A stretch of DNA of 64,000 nt from UBA2160 sp964588665 (GTDB lineage: Bacteria > Chloroflexota > Dehalococcoidia > Lucifugimonadales > UBA1123): the NCBI GenBank assembly GCA_964588665.1, contig CAZPQQ010000001.1:73063-137062 (forward strand), given 5' to 3'. This document shows, piece after piece, positions 34,796-43,651 of this stretch. The notes beneath the pieces are model-generated. The model worked only from the letters and a program-made list of their open reading frames with translations, searched no databases and was not told the origin of the DNA. Every line of letters begins with the position of its first letter. The stretch's first letter is position 1. Position numbers and translations under genes: made by a program.

Positions 34796-35836
34796 TTAAG
34801 CCCTGGCTTCGTCCCACCCTTCGACTCGGAAGCAAGAGACCCAGTGGCCCGGAGAGATCTCTCTGAGTTCGGGCGTGTCGTCCATGCACGAGTCGACCAT
34901 AATCGGGCAACGGGTATGGAACACACATCCCGGCGGCGGGTTCATCGGGCTGGGAACGTCCCCGGTCAGGATGATCCGCTCGCGTTGCGCTTCGATGATG
35001 GGGTCCGGAATTGGAATTGCGGAGAGGAGTGCCCTGGTATATGGATGCTGCGGGTTTTCGTACAGTTCGATCCGGTCTGCGATCTCCACGATATGTCCCA
35101 GGTACATCACGGCGATGCGGTCGCTAATGTGGCGGACGACTGAGAGGTCGTGCGCAATGAACAAGTACGTCAGTCCGAACTGCTCCTGAAGGTCCTCGAG
35201 CAGGTTGATGACCTGAGCCTGAATTGAAACGTCCAACGCCGAAACCGGCTCGTCGCACACGATGAAGCTCGGGTTAACGGCCAGCGCTCGGGCGATGCCG
35301 ATCCTTTGGCGTTGCCCGCCGCTGAACTCGTGCGGATAGCGGTCGGCCATGTACGGGTTGAGGCCCACGGTCTGGAGGAGCTCGGTCACGCGGTCTCTGT
35401 ATTCGCCCTTGCCCGATGTGAGCTTATGCACGACAAGGGGTTCGCCGACGATGTCGCCGCAAGTCATCCGCGGATTCAGAGAGCCGTAGGGATCTTGGAA
35501 GATGATCTGCATCTGACGGCGCATGCCCCGCATGGAGCGGTTGTCGAGATCGTTGATTCGCGTTCCGTCGTAGATCACGTCGCCCCCGGTGGGCTTGTAT
35601 AGCTGGAGGATGCATCTGCCGGCGGTCGTCTTGCCGCAACCGCTCTCGCCCACAAGCCCCAACGTCTCACCGCGCTTGATAGTGAAGCTGATGCCGTCGA
35701 CCGCTTTGACGTCGGCCACTTTGCGTTGAAAGATGATCCCGGACGTCACCGGGAAGTGCATCTTCAGGTCCTTGACTTCGACCAGGACGTCATCCGCGCC
35801 GTTCTGGCCGTTCGATGCTGTCTGACTTTGTGTCAT
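34796..35836 (-). CDS. Oligopeptide/dipeptide ABC transporter ATP-binding protein (OppF/DppF type)
   Basis: 346 residues. Walker A GESGCGKTTAGR, signature FSGGQRQRIGIARAL and Walker B S-F-I-V-C-D-E-P are all intact, with the C-terminal Opp-type extension C-V-F-H-T-R-C-P. This subfamily couples ATP hydrolysis to import of peptides, nickel or similar solutes. It follows the OppD-type gene by 17 bases. No permease or binding protein lies next to the pair. Confidence 0.93.
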   Translation of the reverse strand: MTQSQTASNGQNGADDVLVEVKDLKMHFPVTSGIIFQRKVADVKAVDGISFTIKRGETLGLVGESGCGKTTAGRCILQLYKPTGGDVIYDGTRINDLDNRSMRGMRRQMQIIFQDPYGSLNPRMTCGDIVGEPLVVHKLTSGKGEYRDRVTELLQTVGLNPYMADRYPHEFSGGQRQRIGIARALAVNPSFIVCDEPVSALDVSIQAQVINLLEDLQEQFGLTYLFIAHDLSVVRHISDRIAVMYLGHIVEIADRIELYENPQHPYTRALLSAIPIPDPIIEAQRERIILTGDVPSPMNPPPGCVFHTRCPIMVDSCMDDTPELREISPGHWVSCFRVEGWDEARA

Positions 35837-35853
35837 TTGCTCGTGCGTCCTCT

Positions 35854-36858
35854 CTAGTTGGCGGCCGTTTGCGCGGTCAGCTCAGCCAGTTCGGTGTGTC
35901 GCCAGCAGGCGGTCGTGTGGTTGGGAGCGGCCTCCTCAAGTACTGGGTCTTCTTGCAGACATTTGTCGTTCGCGTACTTGCAGCGGGGTGCGAAAGAGCA
36001 TCCCACCGGCAGGTCCACCAAATCCGGGGGCAAACCTTCAATGGCATCTAGGCGAACACGCTCGACGGCGTCAAGCCTGGGCACCGAGTTCAGAAGAGCA
36101 ATCGTATACGGGTGCTTGGCGTCGTGGTAAATGTCCTCGGACGACCCAATCTCGATGATCTTGCCCGCGTACATCACGATAACGCGGGTCGCGTATCGAG
36201 CAACGACACCCAGGTTGTGGGTGATGACGATCATGGCTGTTCCGAACTCTGTCGAGAGGTCCCGCATCAGTTCGAGAATCTGGGCCTGAATCGTGACGTC
36301 CAGCGCTGTCGTTGGCTCGTCCGCGATAATCAGACGAGGGTTGCAGCTCAGGGCCATCGCGATCATCACACGTTGCCGCATGCCTCCGCTGAACTGATGA
36401 GGGTAGTCGTTCAGGCGTCGAGTCGAGTCGGGTATGCCGACCGTCTCGAGCAGCTCAGCGGCCCTTTCACGGGCCTGTGTCTTGTTCATGCCCTGGTGCA
36501 ACTCGAGGGTTTCGGTGAGCTGCCGGCCTATCGTGAGGACGGGGTTCAGCGAGGTCATGGGCTCTTGGAACACCATCGCGATGCGGTTTCCGCGAATGTG
36601 CCTCATCTCCGCGTCGTCCATCTTCAGAATGTTTTCGCCGTCAAAGATGATCTCCCCGGCGACAATTCGGCCCGGAGGGTTGGCGACCAGTCGCATGATG
36701 GACAGGGCATGGACGCTCTTTCCGCACCCGCTTTCGCCTACAACGCCCAGCACCTCGCCTTCTTCGATTTCGTAAGAAATCCCATCGACGGCCTTTACGA
36801 CACCGTCAGGAGTGAAGAAGTGTGTAGTGAGGTTGGACACCTCAAGCAACGTCGCCAT
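35854..36858 (-). CDS. Oligopeptide/dipeptide ABC transporter ATP-binding protein (OppD/DppD type)
   Basis: 334 residues. Walker A GESGCGKSVHAL, signature FSGGMRQRVMIAMAL, Walker B R-L-I-I-A-D-E-P and a C-terminal C-S-F-A-P-R-C-K-Y Cys-containing extension typical of OppD. ATG at 36858 follows GGGGAGGC. First gene of a two-gene leftward unit with the OppF-type partner. The upstream gene is nirK, so the rest of the transporter must be encoded elsewhere or has been lost. Confidence 0.93.
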   Translation of the reverse strand: MATLLEVSNLTTHFFTPDGVVKAVDGISYEIEEGEVLGVVGESGCGKSVHALSIMRLVANPPGRIVAGEIIFDGENILKMDDAEMRHIRGNRIAMVFQEPMTSLNPVLTIGRQLTETLELHQGMNKTQARERAAELLETVGIPDSTRRLNDYPHQFSGGMRQRVMIAMALSCNPRLIIADEPTTALDVTIQAQILELMRDLSTEFGTAMIVITHNLGVVARYATRVIVMYAGKIIEIGSSEDIYHDAKHPYTIALLNSVPRLDAVERVRLDAIEGLPPDLVDLPVGCSFAPRCKYANDKCLQEDPVLEEAAPNHTTACWRHTELAELTAQTAAN

Positions 36859-37256
36859 ATGCCTCCCCTTAAATGAACGGAGCCGTTGTAAATGTCACGC
36901 TCAATTCGCAGGACGCGCTCCATTTCAGCCGCGACCGAAAAGGCGCGCCGACAAGCTCCTGCGATTACCACCGGGTCACGATATGGTATGGCACTCGCCA
37001 TTGTCAAGCGGATTGCACCACCCCACCGAACGCCCAGGCGTCACTCGCAGTAGTCGCCAGCCTAACCTGGGGGTCCTCATACGTCGAGACTCGCAACCGC
37101 GAGGACTGATGTTGCGGGCGCCCATTTGACGACATTCGCGAATCCCGCCGCGCTCCGGCGCAGACGGCGCTCGGATCAAAGAAGACTTTCGGCCGGCATC
37201 CGACGTTGACCCCGGCACGCTTTCACGCGTTGCGGGTCGTGACGGCGCGGTCGGCT
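36859..37256. other. Intergenic stretch, no gene recognised
   Basis: About 400 bases between the opp pair and nirK. No frame with a ribosome site or motif. Probably holds the opp promoter and the nirK 3' region. Confidence 0.4.
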
Positions 37257-38349
37257 TCAAAGCACTGGACCCGGCTCCGTGACCTGTTCCATCAGGTTGT
37301 CATCCCATTCCCCTTCAACCGTTATGTGGGCCGCCGCGCCGAGCAGGATGGCTTCGATCAGGTTGTGGTTGACGTATACATACAGACCAGGCTGTCTGAA
37401 TTCGTACAGCATGGCCACGGCTGAGCCGCCCGCAACAAACCAAGTCTCGAGGCCGGTCGCCGGCGGGTCTCCGAACGCGCCTCCTCGCCAAACGAGATCG
37501 CCGTGTCCGCCGATCAAGTGGGGGCGCGAGTCCCGATTCGCCTGCGAGTGGATGAACAACACTTTGTCGCCAACGGCTGCGGTCAACGCCCGATCGCCGG
37601 TCAACGCGTCCATGGCGCCGTTGAAAACCACGTGGGTGGGAGTCAACGTTCGCATGACCTGGAGCATGTCGGCAAAGCCCGCCGGCGGGGATGCATACCC
37701 CTTGAAGTCGCCGTCCTCGTTTCTCGGGATGTAATAGTCCTGCTCACCGATGTAATACGCCTTGTCGTAGGAGACGGAATCGCCGTCGGCATCCCTGAGG
37801 CCGTCTCTGGGCAGAACCATGATGGCCCCGTTCATGCCTGAAACGATGTGCAATGGTATCATCACCCCCCCCCCCGGGGGCGCAGTGATACACGAACACG
37901 CCTGGCTTCGTAGCCTTGAATCGAAGAACAACCTCTTGCCCCGGGTTGACCAGCGTGAGCTCGCCGCCGCCCAGGGCGCCTGTGGCCGCGTGAAAGTCGA
38001 TGTTGTGTTGCAGCGTATTCGTTTCGGGATTCACGAGCGTGAGCTCGACGTAGTCGTCCTGGTGCACCACTATGATCGGGCCTGGCACGCTTCCGTCGAA
38101 TGTCAGGGCCCAGATCTTGGTCCCAGCGGGGTCGACCTCGATCAGTTTCTCTACGACTTCCATGCGGATCTGGACAACCTTGGGGTCACCGTCCGCCACC
38201 TGTTTGGGCTCCGGAAGAAATGGCGGGGCCACGAGCGTCTGTGTAACCCGCCCCAACCCCTCGGCGCTGCCTGATTCCTTGTCGTTCGAGTCACAACCAA
38301 AAACAAGCACCAAGATCGATACACCGAATGCCAATAGCGTCGTTCGCAT
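37257..38349 (-). pseudogene. nirK: Copper-containing nitrite reductase (NirK type), frameshifted in a G tract
   Basis: Two-domain multicopper protein. A signal with lipobox-like VLVFGC is followed by HNIDFHAATGALGGGELTLV (catalytic Asp and copper His), V-F-V-Y-H-C-A-P (type 1/2 Cu His and Cys), L-H-I-V-S-G-M-N-G-A (type 1 His and Met), SRPHLIGGHGDLVW and VNHNLIEA. It ends GEWDDNLMEQV, as in AniA/NirK, which reduce nitrite to NO. Frame 1 (from ATG 38349) runs into 11 Cs on the plus strand (37865-37875); the rest is in another frame. With 10 bases the whole protein would be open. All copper ligands are present. Confidence 0.9.
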
Positions 38350-39034
38350 GGATCTCTCCCTCCAATCATCATCCCTACCCGACCACATCTGGATCTTCCG
38401 CGGCGATTCGTTTGGCTTGCTTTGACTGGTTTGGTTGAAAGGCCTCCGATCCCGACTGCGAAGCCCGTCGGGGCTAAGTTGTCGAAGACATTCGCGCCTA
38501 CGACGACGCTCTGACGATTTATGCCGCATCCTTAAACATGCTTTCTCAGATATAAAGCATGTATATTAAAACCCAAGGTACATTCAAGAGTGGGCGACCG
38601 CAACTAATTCGACATCGGCGAGATGGTGTGTGGGAATGACCGGAGGGCCTGGCATGCAACACTTCGCTTGGCGGTGGTTGGTGTGGTTGGCGGCGTCCTG
38701 CCGAGGGAAGACGGGCGTCGACCGCCCCGCGTCGGGTCACACCAGGGCAGTGGAATGGAGCAGTAGGGCAAGGCCAGCACGCCGACACGCGCGAACGAAC
38801 GCTCGCGGTCGCCGAGTGGATTTGCGTTCAATAGGGGACTGGAATTGGCTCAGCGAAGCGGTCATGCCGAAAGACGGGAGAAGAGCTGGTGTGACGGCAA
38901 AGCAGAGCGTCAAGCAGGCTTCCGGCGCCGGGGCCCAGAAACGGAGGGATTGTTCGCAGGGGTAGGATGCGGCGCTCCCGGCTCCGAGAGCACTGCATCC
39001 TAATATTCGTACATGTTGTCGATCCGAGACGGAT
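38350..39034. other. Long intergenic region upstream of nirK
   Basis: Includes a palindrome at 38536-38562 in an AT-rich patch. Some open frames exist at 38546-39102, but they have Arg-rich, unlikely translations and no ribosome site. No RNA gene seen. Confidence 0.4.
38536..38562. promoter_or_regulatory. Perfect inverted repeat upstream of nirK, possible operator
   Basis: ACATGCTTT (38536-38544) and AAAGCATGT (38554-38562) are exact inverses around nine bases, in an AT-rich stretch 190 bases upstream of the nirK start. The half-sites loosely resemble those of nitric-oxide-responsive regulators such as NsrR, but the match is weak. Confidence 0.45.
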
Positions 39035-39772
39035 TCAGACGGAGGCGATGGCCTCCCGACGGAATTTGCCTTCCACCAGGGCGTTCGAAGCCTGCACGAC
39101 AAGGTCGGCGGCGGCCTCCAACGCTACACTGCTCGTGTTGATCATCAGGTGGTAGAACTCAGGATCATCTGGCCGGTCGAGGTCGAAGAAACTACTGAAG
39201 TAGTGCGCCCTGGCATCGTCGCGGGCGACAATGCAGCGTTCCGCGTCGCCCTCGCTCATCCGTTCGCGGCTCATGATTGTTCTGACGCGGTCCTCTGCAT
39301 TCGCGATCACGCCAACCCTGAGCACGTTGGGATCCTCTTTCAAAATGATGTGAGCGCCGCGTCCGACCACGACAACGTTGTCTTGGTTGGCAAGTTCGTG
39401 AATCACGTTGTGTATCGCGTCGTGGTACTTTTCGTCTTCGAGTTCGTGGCCGCGTGTGATCGTCGGCTGCGGAACGTCCTCATATTCCTCGGTGAGATAT
39501 GCGGGAATGCCCGGGCCGAAGTACGGGTCTCCCCCCGCGCCGGTCACAGCCGATCTTTCGAGTATCCGCTGCAAGATGCGCGAATACCGTTCGCCTCGGG
39601 TCGGTGGTCGCTCCTCGCGCTGATGCAGCGCTTCCACCGTTGCGCCGACCTTCCTGGACACGTTTGCCAGGATGAGCCTGTCGACGTAGTCGGCGCCTAG
39701 TTTTTCGGCGACGATCGGGCCCAACGACCTGGCTCCGCCACCGGCGAGGCCGCCCATTGTGATAACAGCCAT
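39035..39772 (-). CDS. Cytidylate-kinase-like family protein
   Basis: 245 residues of the cytidylate-kinase-like P-loop family (PF13189-like). It starts AVITMGGLAGGGARSLGP, continues NVVVVGRGAHIILK and ends with a helical region containing RDDARAHYFSSFF. The P-loop lacks the usual G-K-S/T, as in many members, so kinase activity is unproven. ATG at 39772 with AGGAG upstream. No operon partners. Confidence 0.82.
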   Translation of the reverse strand: MAVITMGGLAGGGARSLGPIVAEKLGADYVDRLILANVSRKVGATVEALHQREERPPTRGERYSRILQRILERSAVTGAGGDPYFGPGIPAYLTEEYEDVPQPTITRGHELEDEKYHDAIHNVIHELANQDNVVVVGRGAHIILKEDPNVLRVGVIANAEDRVRTIMSRERMSEGDAERCIVARDDARAHYFSSFFDLDRPDDPEFYHLMINTSSVALEAAADLVVQASNALVEGKFRREAIASV

Positions 39773-40291
39773 GGCACTCCTCCTAGCCTAATTCTGCCCC
39801 AGCACGTTCAATCCGCCTCGTCGCGCCTCGGCAACTGCTCTCGTCTTGATGTTTGGTTGTTCGGTACAGGCCGCGGTCTAAGCAGGCGCCGCAGCGCGGT
39901 CACGATCATCACTCCAAACGGAACGGTCTCTAGTTACCTGTCTGAACACTCGAAGTGGAATCGCGAAAAGCTGATGTAGCGCTACGGCCCGTCATTCATG
40001 CGGGTGGACAAACGCCTCAAGAGAGGGTGCCGCAGTTGCGGTCGATATCGACGTTGTTCCAGGCGCGTCAACCCAATCTGACGCCGTTTAACGTACAATT
40101 ATATACTGCATGAAAATGGCGCTTTTGTCAACTAATGGCGGATAGGCTTTGCTGAAAGCGAACAATTCAGGACTCAAGATAGGGTTATCACCACTCATGA
40201 AACATGTCTCAGTATTAATCAGTCGCAACATCATCCTCGGACGGAAGCGGCAGCGCCGAACGGTCGCCCACGACTGTTATTGCGAGAGCGT
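39773..40291. other. Intergenic region, no gene recognised
   Basis: About 520 bases, AT-rich around 40085-40200. No coding frame of note and no tRNA. Could contain a small RNA or a promoter, but nothing specific is visible. Confidence 0.35.
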
Positions 40292-40750
40292 CTAATCGGC
40301 GGCCGTCAGCTCGTCGACGTGGGATTGCCAGTGCCTGGTTATCTGTTCGACTCGGTCGAGGGCTGAAGCCGAGGCCCCGCTTTGGCGGATGAACACGGTC
40401 ACGGTGGGATCGCCCATCCCTCGGACGGCCGATGACAACCTGGATTGGAGACCGCGTATGTCTTCGGCGAGTTCGTCTGAGCTCCGGCCCGCCATGCTCG
40501 AGATGATGCGATCGTTGACTTCATCGGTTTCGCCGTCGATAAGGTACGGGTCGCCTCCCGCGGCAATTGCCTCAACGCCGTTGACCGTCGCTTGGTGCCA
40601 GTAAACCATATGGCAGAGCACTTCCCATACGCCCCAGTCTCCGACTTTGACGTCAGAGGCGCGGCCCTGGCCCAGGAAATATCCGAGTCCCCTCTCAACG
40701 GTCGATTCCAGGCGTTCGATGAGGTCTTCGTGCTCGTTTTGGTCGGACAC
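40292..40750 (-). CDS. DinB-like / mycothiol-maleylpyruvate-isomerase-like protein
   Basis: 152 residues. Helical bundle with W-E-V-L-C-H-M-V-Y-W-H (paired His of the DinB metal site) and ITRHWQSHVDEL near the end (third His). GTG start at 40750 follows AAGGAGCAGCC. Function unknown; members are putative metal-dependent hydrolases or thiol transferases. Just upstream of apt, same direction, and the two may share a transcript (gap about 20 bases). Confidence 0.8.
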   Translation of the reverse strand: MSDQNEHEDLIERLESTVERGLGYFLGQGRASDVKVGDWGVWEVLCHMVYWHQATVNGVEAIAAGGDPYLIDGETDEVNDRIISSMAGRSSDELAEDIRGLQSRLSSAVRGMGDPTVTVFIRQSGASASALDRVEQITRHWQSHVDELTAAD

Positions 40751-40770
40751 GGCTGCTCCTTTTTGGCCTC

Positions 40771-41283
40771 TCAGTACTGTATCAGCGAATGCAGGTCGTA
40801 GCCCGCCAGCGCATCTCTGCCGGCGAGATCGGTCAGCTCAACGACGACCGCGCAACCGACGATCTCCCCGCCGGCTTGTTCGATCAGCTTTAGCGAGGCC
40901 GCCAACGTGCCTGCCGTGGCGATGACGTCGTCAATCACGAGTACCCGCCGTCCGGCGGTCACCGCGTCGATGTGCATCTCCACCACGTCCGAACCGTACT
41001 CCAAGGCGTACTCGACGCTGATCGTATGGAACGGCAGTTTGCCTTTCTTGCGCACCGGCACCATCGGCGCTCCAAGCTTCACCGCCAGCGGCGCCGCGAA
41101 GAGGAAACCGCGGGCTTCGATGCCTACAATCGCGTCGATCTCGGTGTTCTCGTATCGCTCGGCCAAGAGGTCGATCGAATAAGCGAACGCGTCCGCGTCG
41201 CCCAACAACGGGGTGATATCCTTGTACAAGATCCCCGGCGACGGAAAATCAGGTACATCGCGGATGTATTGCTTGATATCGAT
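40771..41283 (-). CDS. apt: Adenine phosphoribosyltransferase, apparently with an ATC start
   Basis: About 170 residues when read from 41283, the normal length for APT. It has D-I-K-Q-Y-I-R-D-V-P-D-F-P at the start, YKDITPLL, E-A-R-G-F-L-F-A-A and the PRPP loop VLVIDDVIATAGTLAA. It salvages adenine with PRPP to AMP. No ATG, GTG or TTG exists between the upstream TGA and codon 19; the family's Met position is ATC (41283-41281) with GGGAG eight bases upstream. Starting at the TTG at 41229 would remove the conserved N-terminus. Confidence 0.88.
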   Translation of the reverse strand: MDIKQYIRDVPDFPSPGILYKDITPLLGDADAFAYSIDLLAERYENTEIDAIVGIEARGFLFAAPLAVKLGAPMVPVRKKGKLPFHTISVEYALEYGSDVVEMHIDAVTAGRRVLVIDDVIATAGTLAASLKLIEQAGGEIVGCAVVVELTDLAGRDALAGYDLHSLIQY

Positions 41284-41702
41284 TGTCGGGCTCCCGTTTC
41301 AAGATTGGGCTTGAATAATAGTCGCCGCCGGAAAAGAGGTCAACCCGCCGCGACGCCCGATTATTGGATTGGACCGAGGTTTTTGGTATTCTGGCCCGAC
41401 ATGCGTCGGATTTCGATGAGATGAAGATGTTGCGAGTGGCCGCGTAAAGCAGGACAAATGATGCCTCGGTGGGCAGGCGTGATCGTGATCACTATGGATT
41501 ATGGACGCTGCCGTAGACCCGTTCCTAATCTGTCATGACTTTCTCATGCGACAGGCGCCGTCAAAATGAACGACAACTCAGCGCCAACCGGCCAAACTCC
41601 GCGTTCTTCAACAAGCTGGGCGGCGCCCTGCACGCGACGCGACGCAGCCTGCCGGCCACTCTTGCCCGAGACGGGCGGCCAACCGGATTCATTGGAGGAA
41701 GA
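41284..41702. other. Divergent intergenic region
   Basis: Between apt (leftward) and the rightward recQ operon. The frame continuing upstream of 41703 to 41535 lacks a ribosome site. Promoters for both directions are expected here. Confidence 0.4.
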
Positions 41703-42035
41703 ATGAGTAGCCCCTTATCGGCGTCAGAGCGATTCGAAGTCGATTACAGCAACGCACTGGCGATGCTTCTGGAGCGCCGGCCAGACGATACGGATGTCGA
41801 CGACCTGCTTGAGGCGGAGGAGGCGTTGGCCAACTTCGGCACGCCGGATTCGTCGCCTCGATGGATCCATCCCTTTGCGGCCGTGGTGGTGGACCTGACA
41901 CAAGAGCACATCGTGCGTCTGGCGGCCACGTCCGGAGGTCTGGCGACGGTGATTCCGGAAGCCATCGGCCCTGCGCTGATGAAGGCGGTGCAACTTGGAT
42001 TCGCCGCCGGATTCGGTGAGGGCAGGCGGCGGTGA
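41703..42035 (+). CDS. Hypothetical protein, 110 residues
   Basis: No family recognised. Acidic N-terminal half with D-D-T-D-V-D-D-L-L-E-A-E-E, then a more hydrophobic C-terminal half (IPEAIGPALMKAVQLGFAAG). The ATG at 41703 has GGAGGAAGA upstream. First gene of a rightward unit that continues with another unknown, panE and recQ. Confidence 0.6.
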   Translation: MSSPLSASERFEVDYSNALAMLLERRPDDTDVDDLLEAEEALANFGTPDSSPRWIHPFAAVVVDLTQEHIVRLAATSGGLATVIPEAIGPALMKAVQLGFAAGFGEGRRR

Positions 42036-42061
42036 GGGTTGACGGGTAGGGAAGACACGGA

Positions 42062-42664
42062 ATGGACGCACTTGATTGGCTGCTCCCGGGGCGATCGCGA
42101 CGTTCGAAACTGATGGACGAGATCCAAGCAGTGACGGCATCGGCTGCCTCGCAGTCTGAAATATCTCGATTCAGCGCCCGAGAATCCGCCCTCTGGCAGA
42201 TGTTCTGCTCCGGAGCCGGCGAAATGGTGCGCCAGATCCTCGTGAAGAATCAGGATCGCCGGCTGGACTGGGGTGTGCGGAGCCGCTGGCGCAAGGTCGA
42301 CAGCTGCAGGTTGACTACGATCTACTGGTGGATGTTGCTCTACCACTTGGTGCTGTATCGAAACCAGGGCGTCAACGGGCGCAATCCTCAAGACGACTTG
42401 CCTTTGTTCCGTGAGGCCGCTCAAGGGTTCTTGCAACGAGAACTCGACCCTCTCCCGATCGAACACAGCCCGAGCCCGTGGATCGAGCGTTGGGACCGGC
42501 AGTTCGCCTTGGAGTCGGCCATGGGTATATACGACAACTTGCACGGTCTGCTGGGTCTCCGTGTCGACCTGACCAAGAGAATCAACCGAGTGTCGCTTTT
42601 CACGACAGCCACGGAGCAAGGATTCGGAAAGGCGATCGAGAAATTGGAGGTTGACGGACAATGA
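42062..42664 (+). CDS. Hypothetical protein, 200 residues
   Basis: No family recognised. Mixed helical protein with a Trp-rich segment Y-W-W-M-L-L-Y-H-L-V-L-Y that could be a buried helix, and many charged residues elsewhere; no signal peptide. ATG at 42062 after a GGAAGACACGG stretch. Its stop overlaps the panE start (ATGA), so it is translationally coupled to it. Confidence 0.6.
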   Translation: MDALDWLLPGRSRRSKLMDEIQAVTASAASQSEISRFSARESALWQMFCSGAGEMVRQILVKNQDRRLDWGVRSRWRKVDSCRLTTIYWWMLLYHLVLYRNQGVNGRNPQDDLPLFREAAQGFLQRELDPLPIEHSPSPWIERWDRQFALESAMGIYDNLHGLLGLRVDLTKRINRVSLFTTATEQGFGKAIEKLEVDGQ

Positions 42665-43596
42665 AGATTGCGGTGATGGGCGCCGGCGGGGTCGGCGGCT
42701 ATTTCGGAGGGCTGCTGGCCAAGGCAGGGCAGGACGTGACGTTCATCGCCAGAGGCCCGCATCTCAGAGCGATCATTTCCAACGGACTCGCGGTGACGTC
42801 CGACCTGTCGGGCGACTTCTCGGTTAAGGCGAACGCCACGGACGACACCGCGGCGGTCAGCCCCGTCGACCTGGTTCTATACACTGTGAAGATGTACCAC
42901 AACGCCCAGGCGATTCCGGCCGTGCGGCCTATGGTTGGACCGAACACCATCGTGCTGACGCTCCAGAACGGCGTCGACAACGGACACCTGTTGGCGGCGG
43001 ACCTGGGCGCCCAACACGTGATGGTGGGCACTGCCGTGGTTCTGGCGGGCATAGAAAAGCCCGGTCTGGTCGCTCAGCGAGGGCAAGTGGGCAGCATCAC
43101 GTTCGGAGAGATGTCGGGTGGGATTTCCGACAGGGGCCAGATGCTGCTGGACGTCTTCCGGGCGTCGGGTTGGAACGTCGAGCTTACAGCGGACGCCACG
43201 CGGGCGCTGTGGCGGAAATTCGTGTACCTCACAGGCTCGGCCACCGTGAACGCCGCCACCCAGATAACATATGGCGAGATGCGAGCCGTGCCGGAAACCA
43301 GGGATTTGATCAAAGCCGCCTGGCGCGAGATCGTAGCCGTGGCCCACGCAAGCGGGGCCGACCCGGGCGACGACGTTCTCGACTGGTGCGAGTCCTCGCT
43401 CGACGCCTTCCCTTCCCACGGTAGGACGAGCCTCGCCAACGACTTCCAGGCAGGCCGCCCGGTGGAGATCGAAGGATTGACCGGCGCCGTTGTCAAACTG
43501 GGGCGCGAGCATGACGTGCCTACACCGGTACACACGACCATTTACGCTTTGCTCAAGCCGGCCGCGCTCAAGATCGCGGGCGGATCACCCGGTTAG
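42661..43596 (+). CDS. panE: 2-dehydropantoate 2-reductase (ketopantoate reductase)
   Basis: 311 residues. N-terminal NADPH-binding G-A-G-G-V-G-G-Y-F-G, then N-G-V-D-N and the catalytic Lys region L-W-R-K-F-V-Y-L, then the C-terminal helical domain with G-R-T-S-L-A-N-D-F-Q-A-G-R-P-V-E-I-E, a classic PanE block. Converts ketopantoate to pantoate in the pathway to CoA. ATG at 42661 overlaps the upstream gene. The family has broader relatives, so the substrate is likely but not certain. Confidence 0.88.
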   Translation: MKIAVMGAGGVGGYFGGLLAKAGQDVTFIARGPHLRAIISNGLAVTSDLSGDFSVKANATDDTAAVSPVDLVLYTVKMYHNAQAIPAVRPMVGPNTIVLTLQNGVDNGHLLAADLGAQHVMVGTAVVLAGIEKPGLVAQRGQVGSITFGEMSGGISDRGQMLLDVFRASGWNVELTADATRALWRKFVYLTGSATVNAATQITYGEMRAVPETRDLIKAAWREIVAVAHASGADPGDDVLDWCESSLDAFPSHGRTSLANDFQAGRPVEIEGLTGAVVKLGREHDVPTPVHTTIYALLKPAALKIAGGSPG

Positions 43597-43651
43597 AGCA
43601 CATGGGGCTTGCGTGGACAGCGCGACCCTTTCGCCGACGGGAGCTGACATC

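Noticed and set aside
36112..36876. Plus-strand frame opposite the OppD gene
   Set aside because: Pure shadow of the intact ATPase on the other strand.
38546..39102. Possible small genes between nirK and the cytidylate-kinase-like gene
   Set aside because: Arg-rich translations in several overlapping frames, no ribosome site, no conserved motif.
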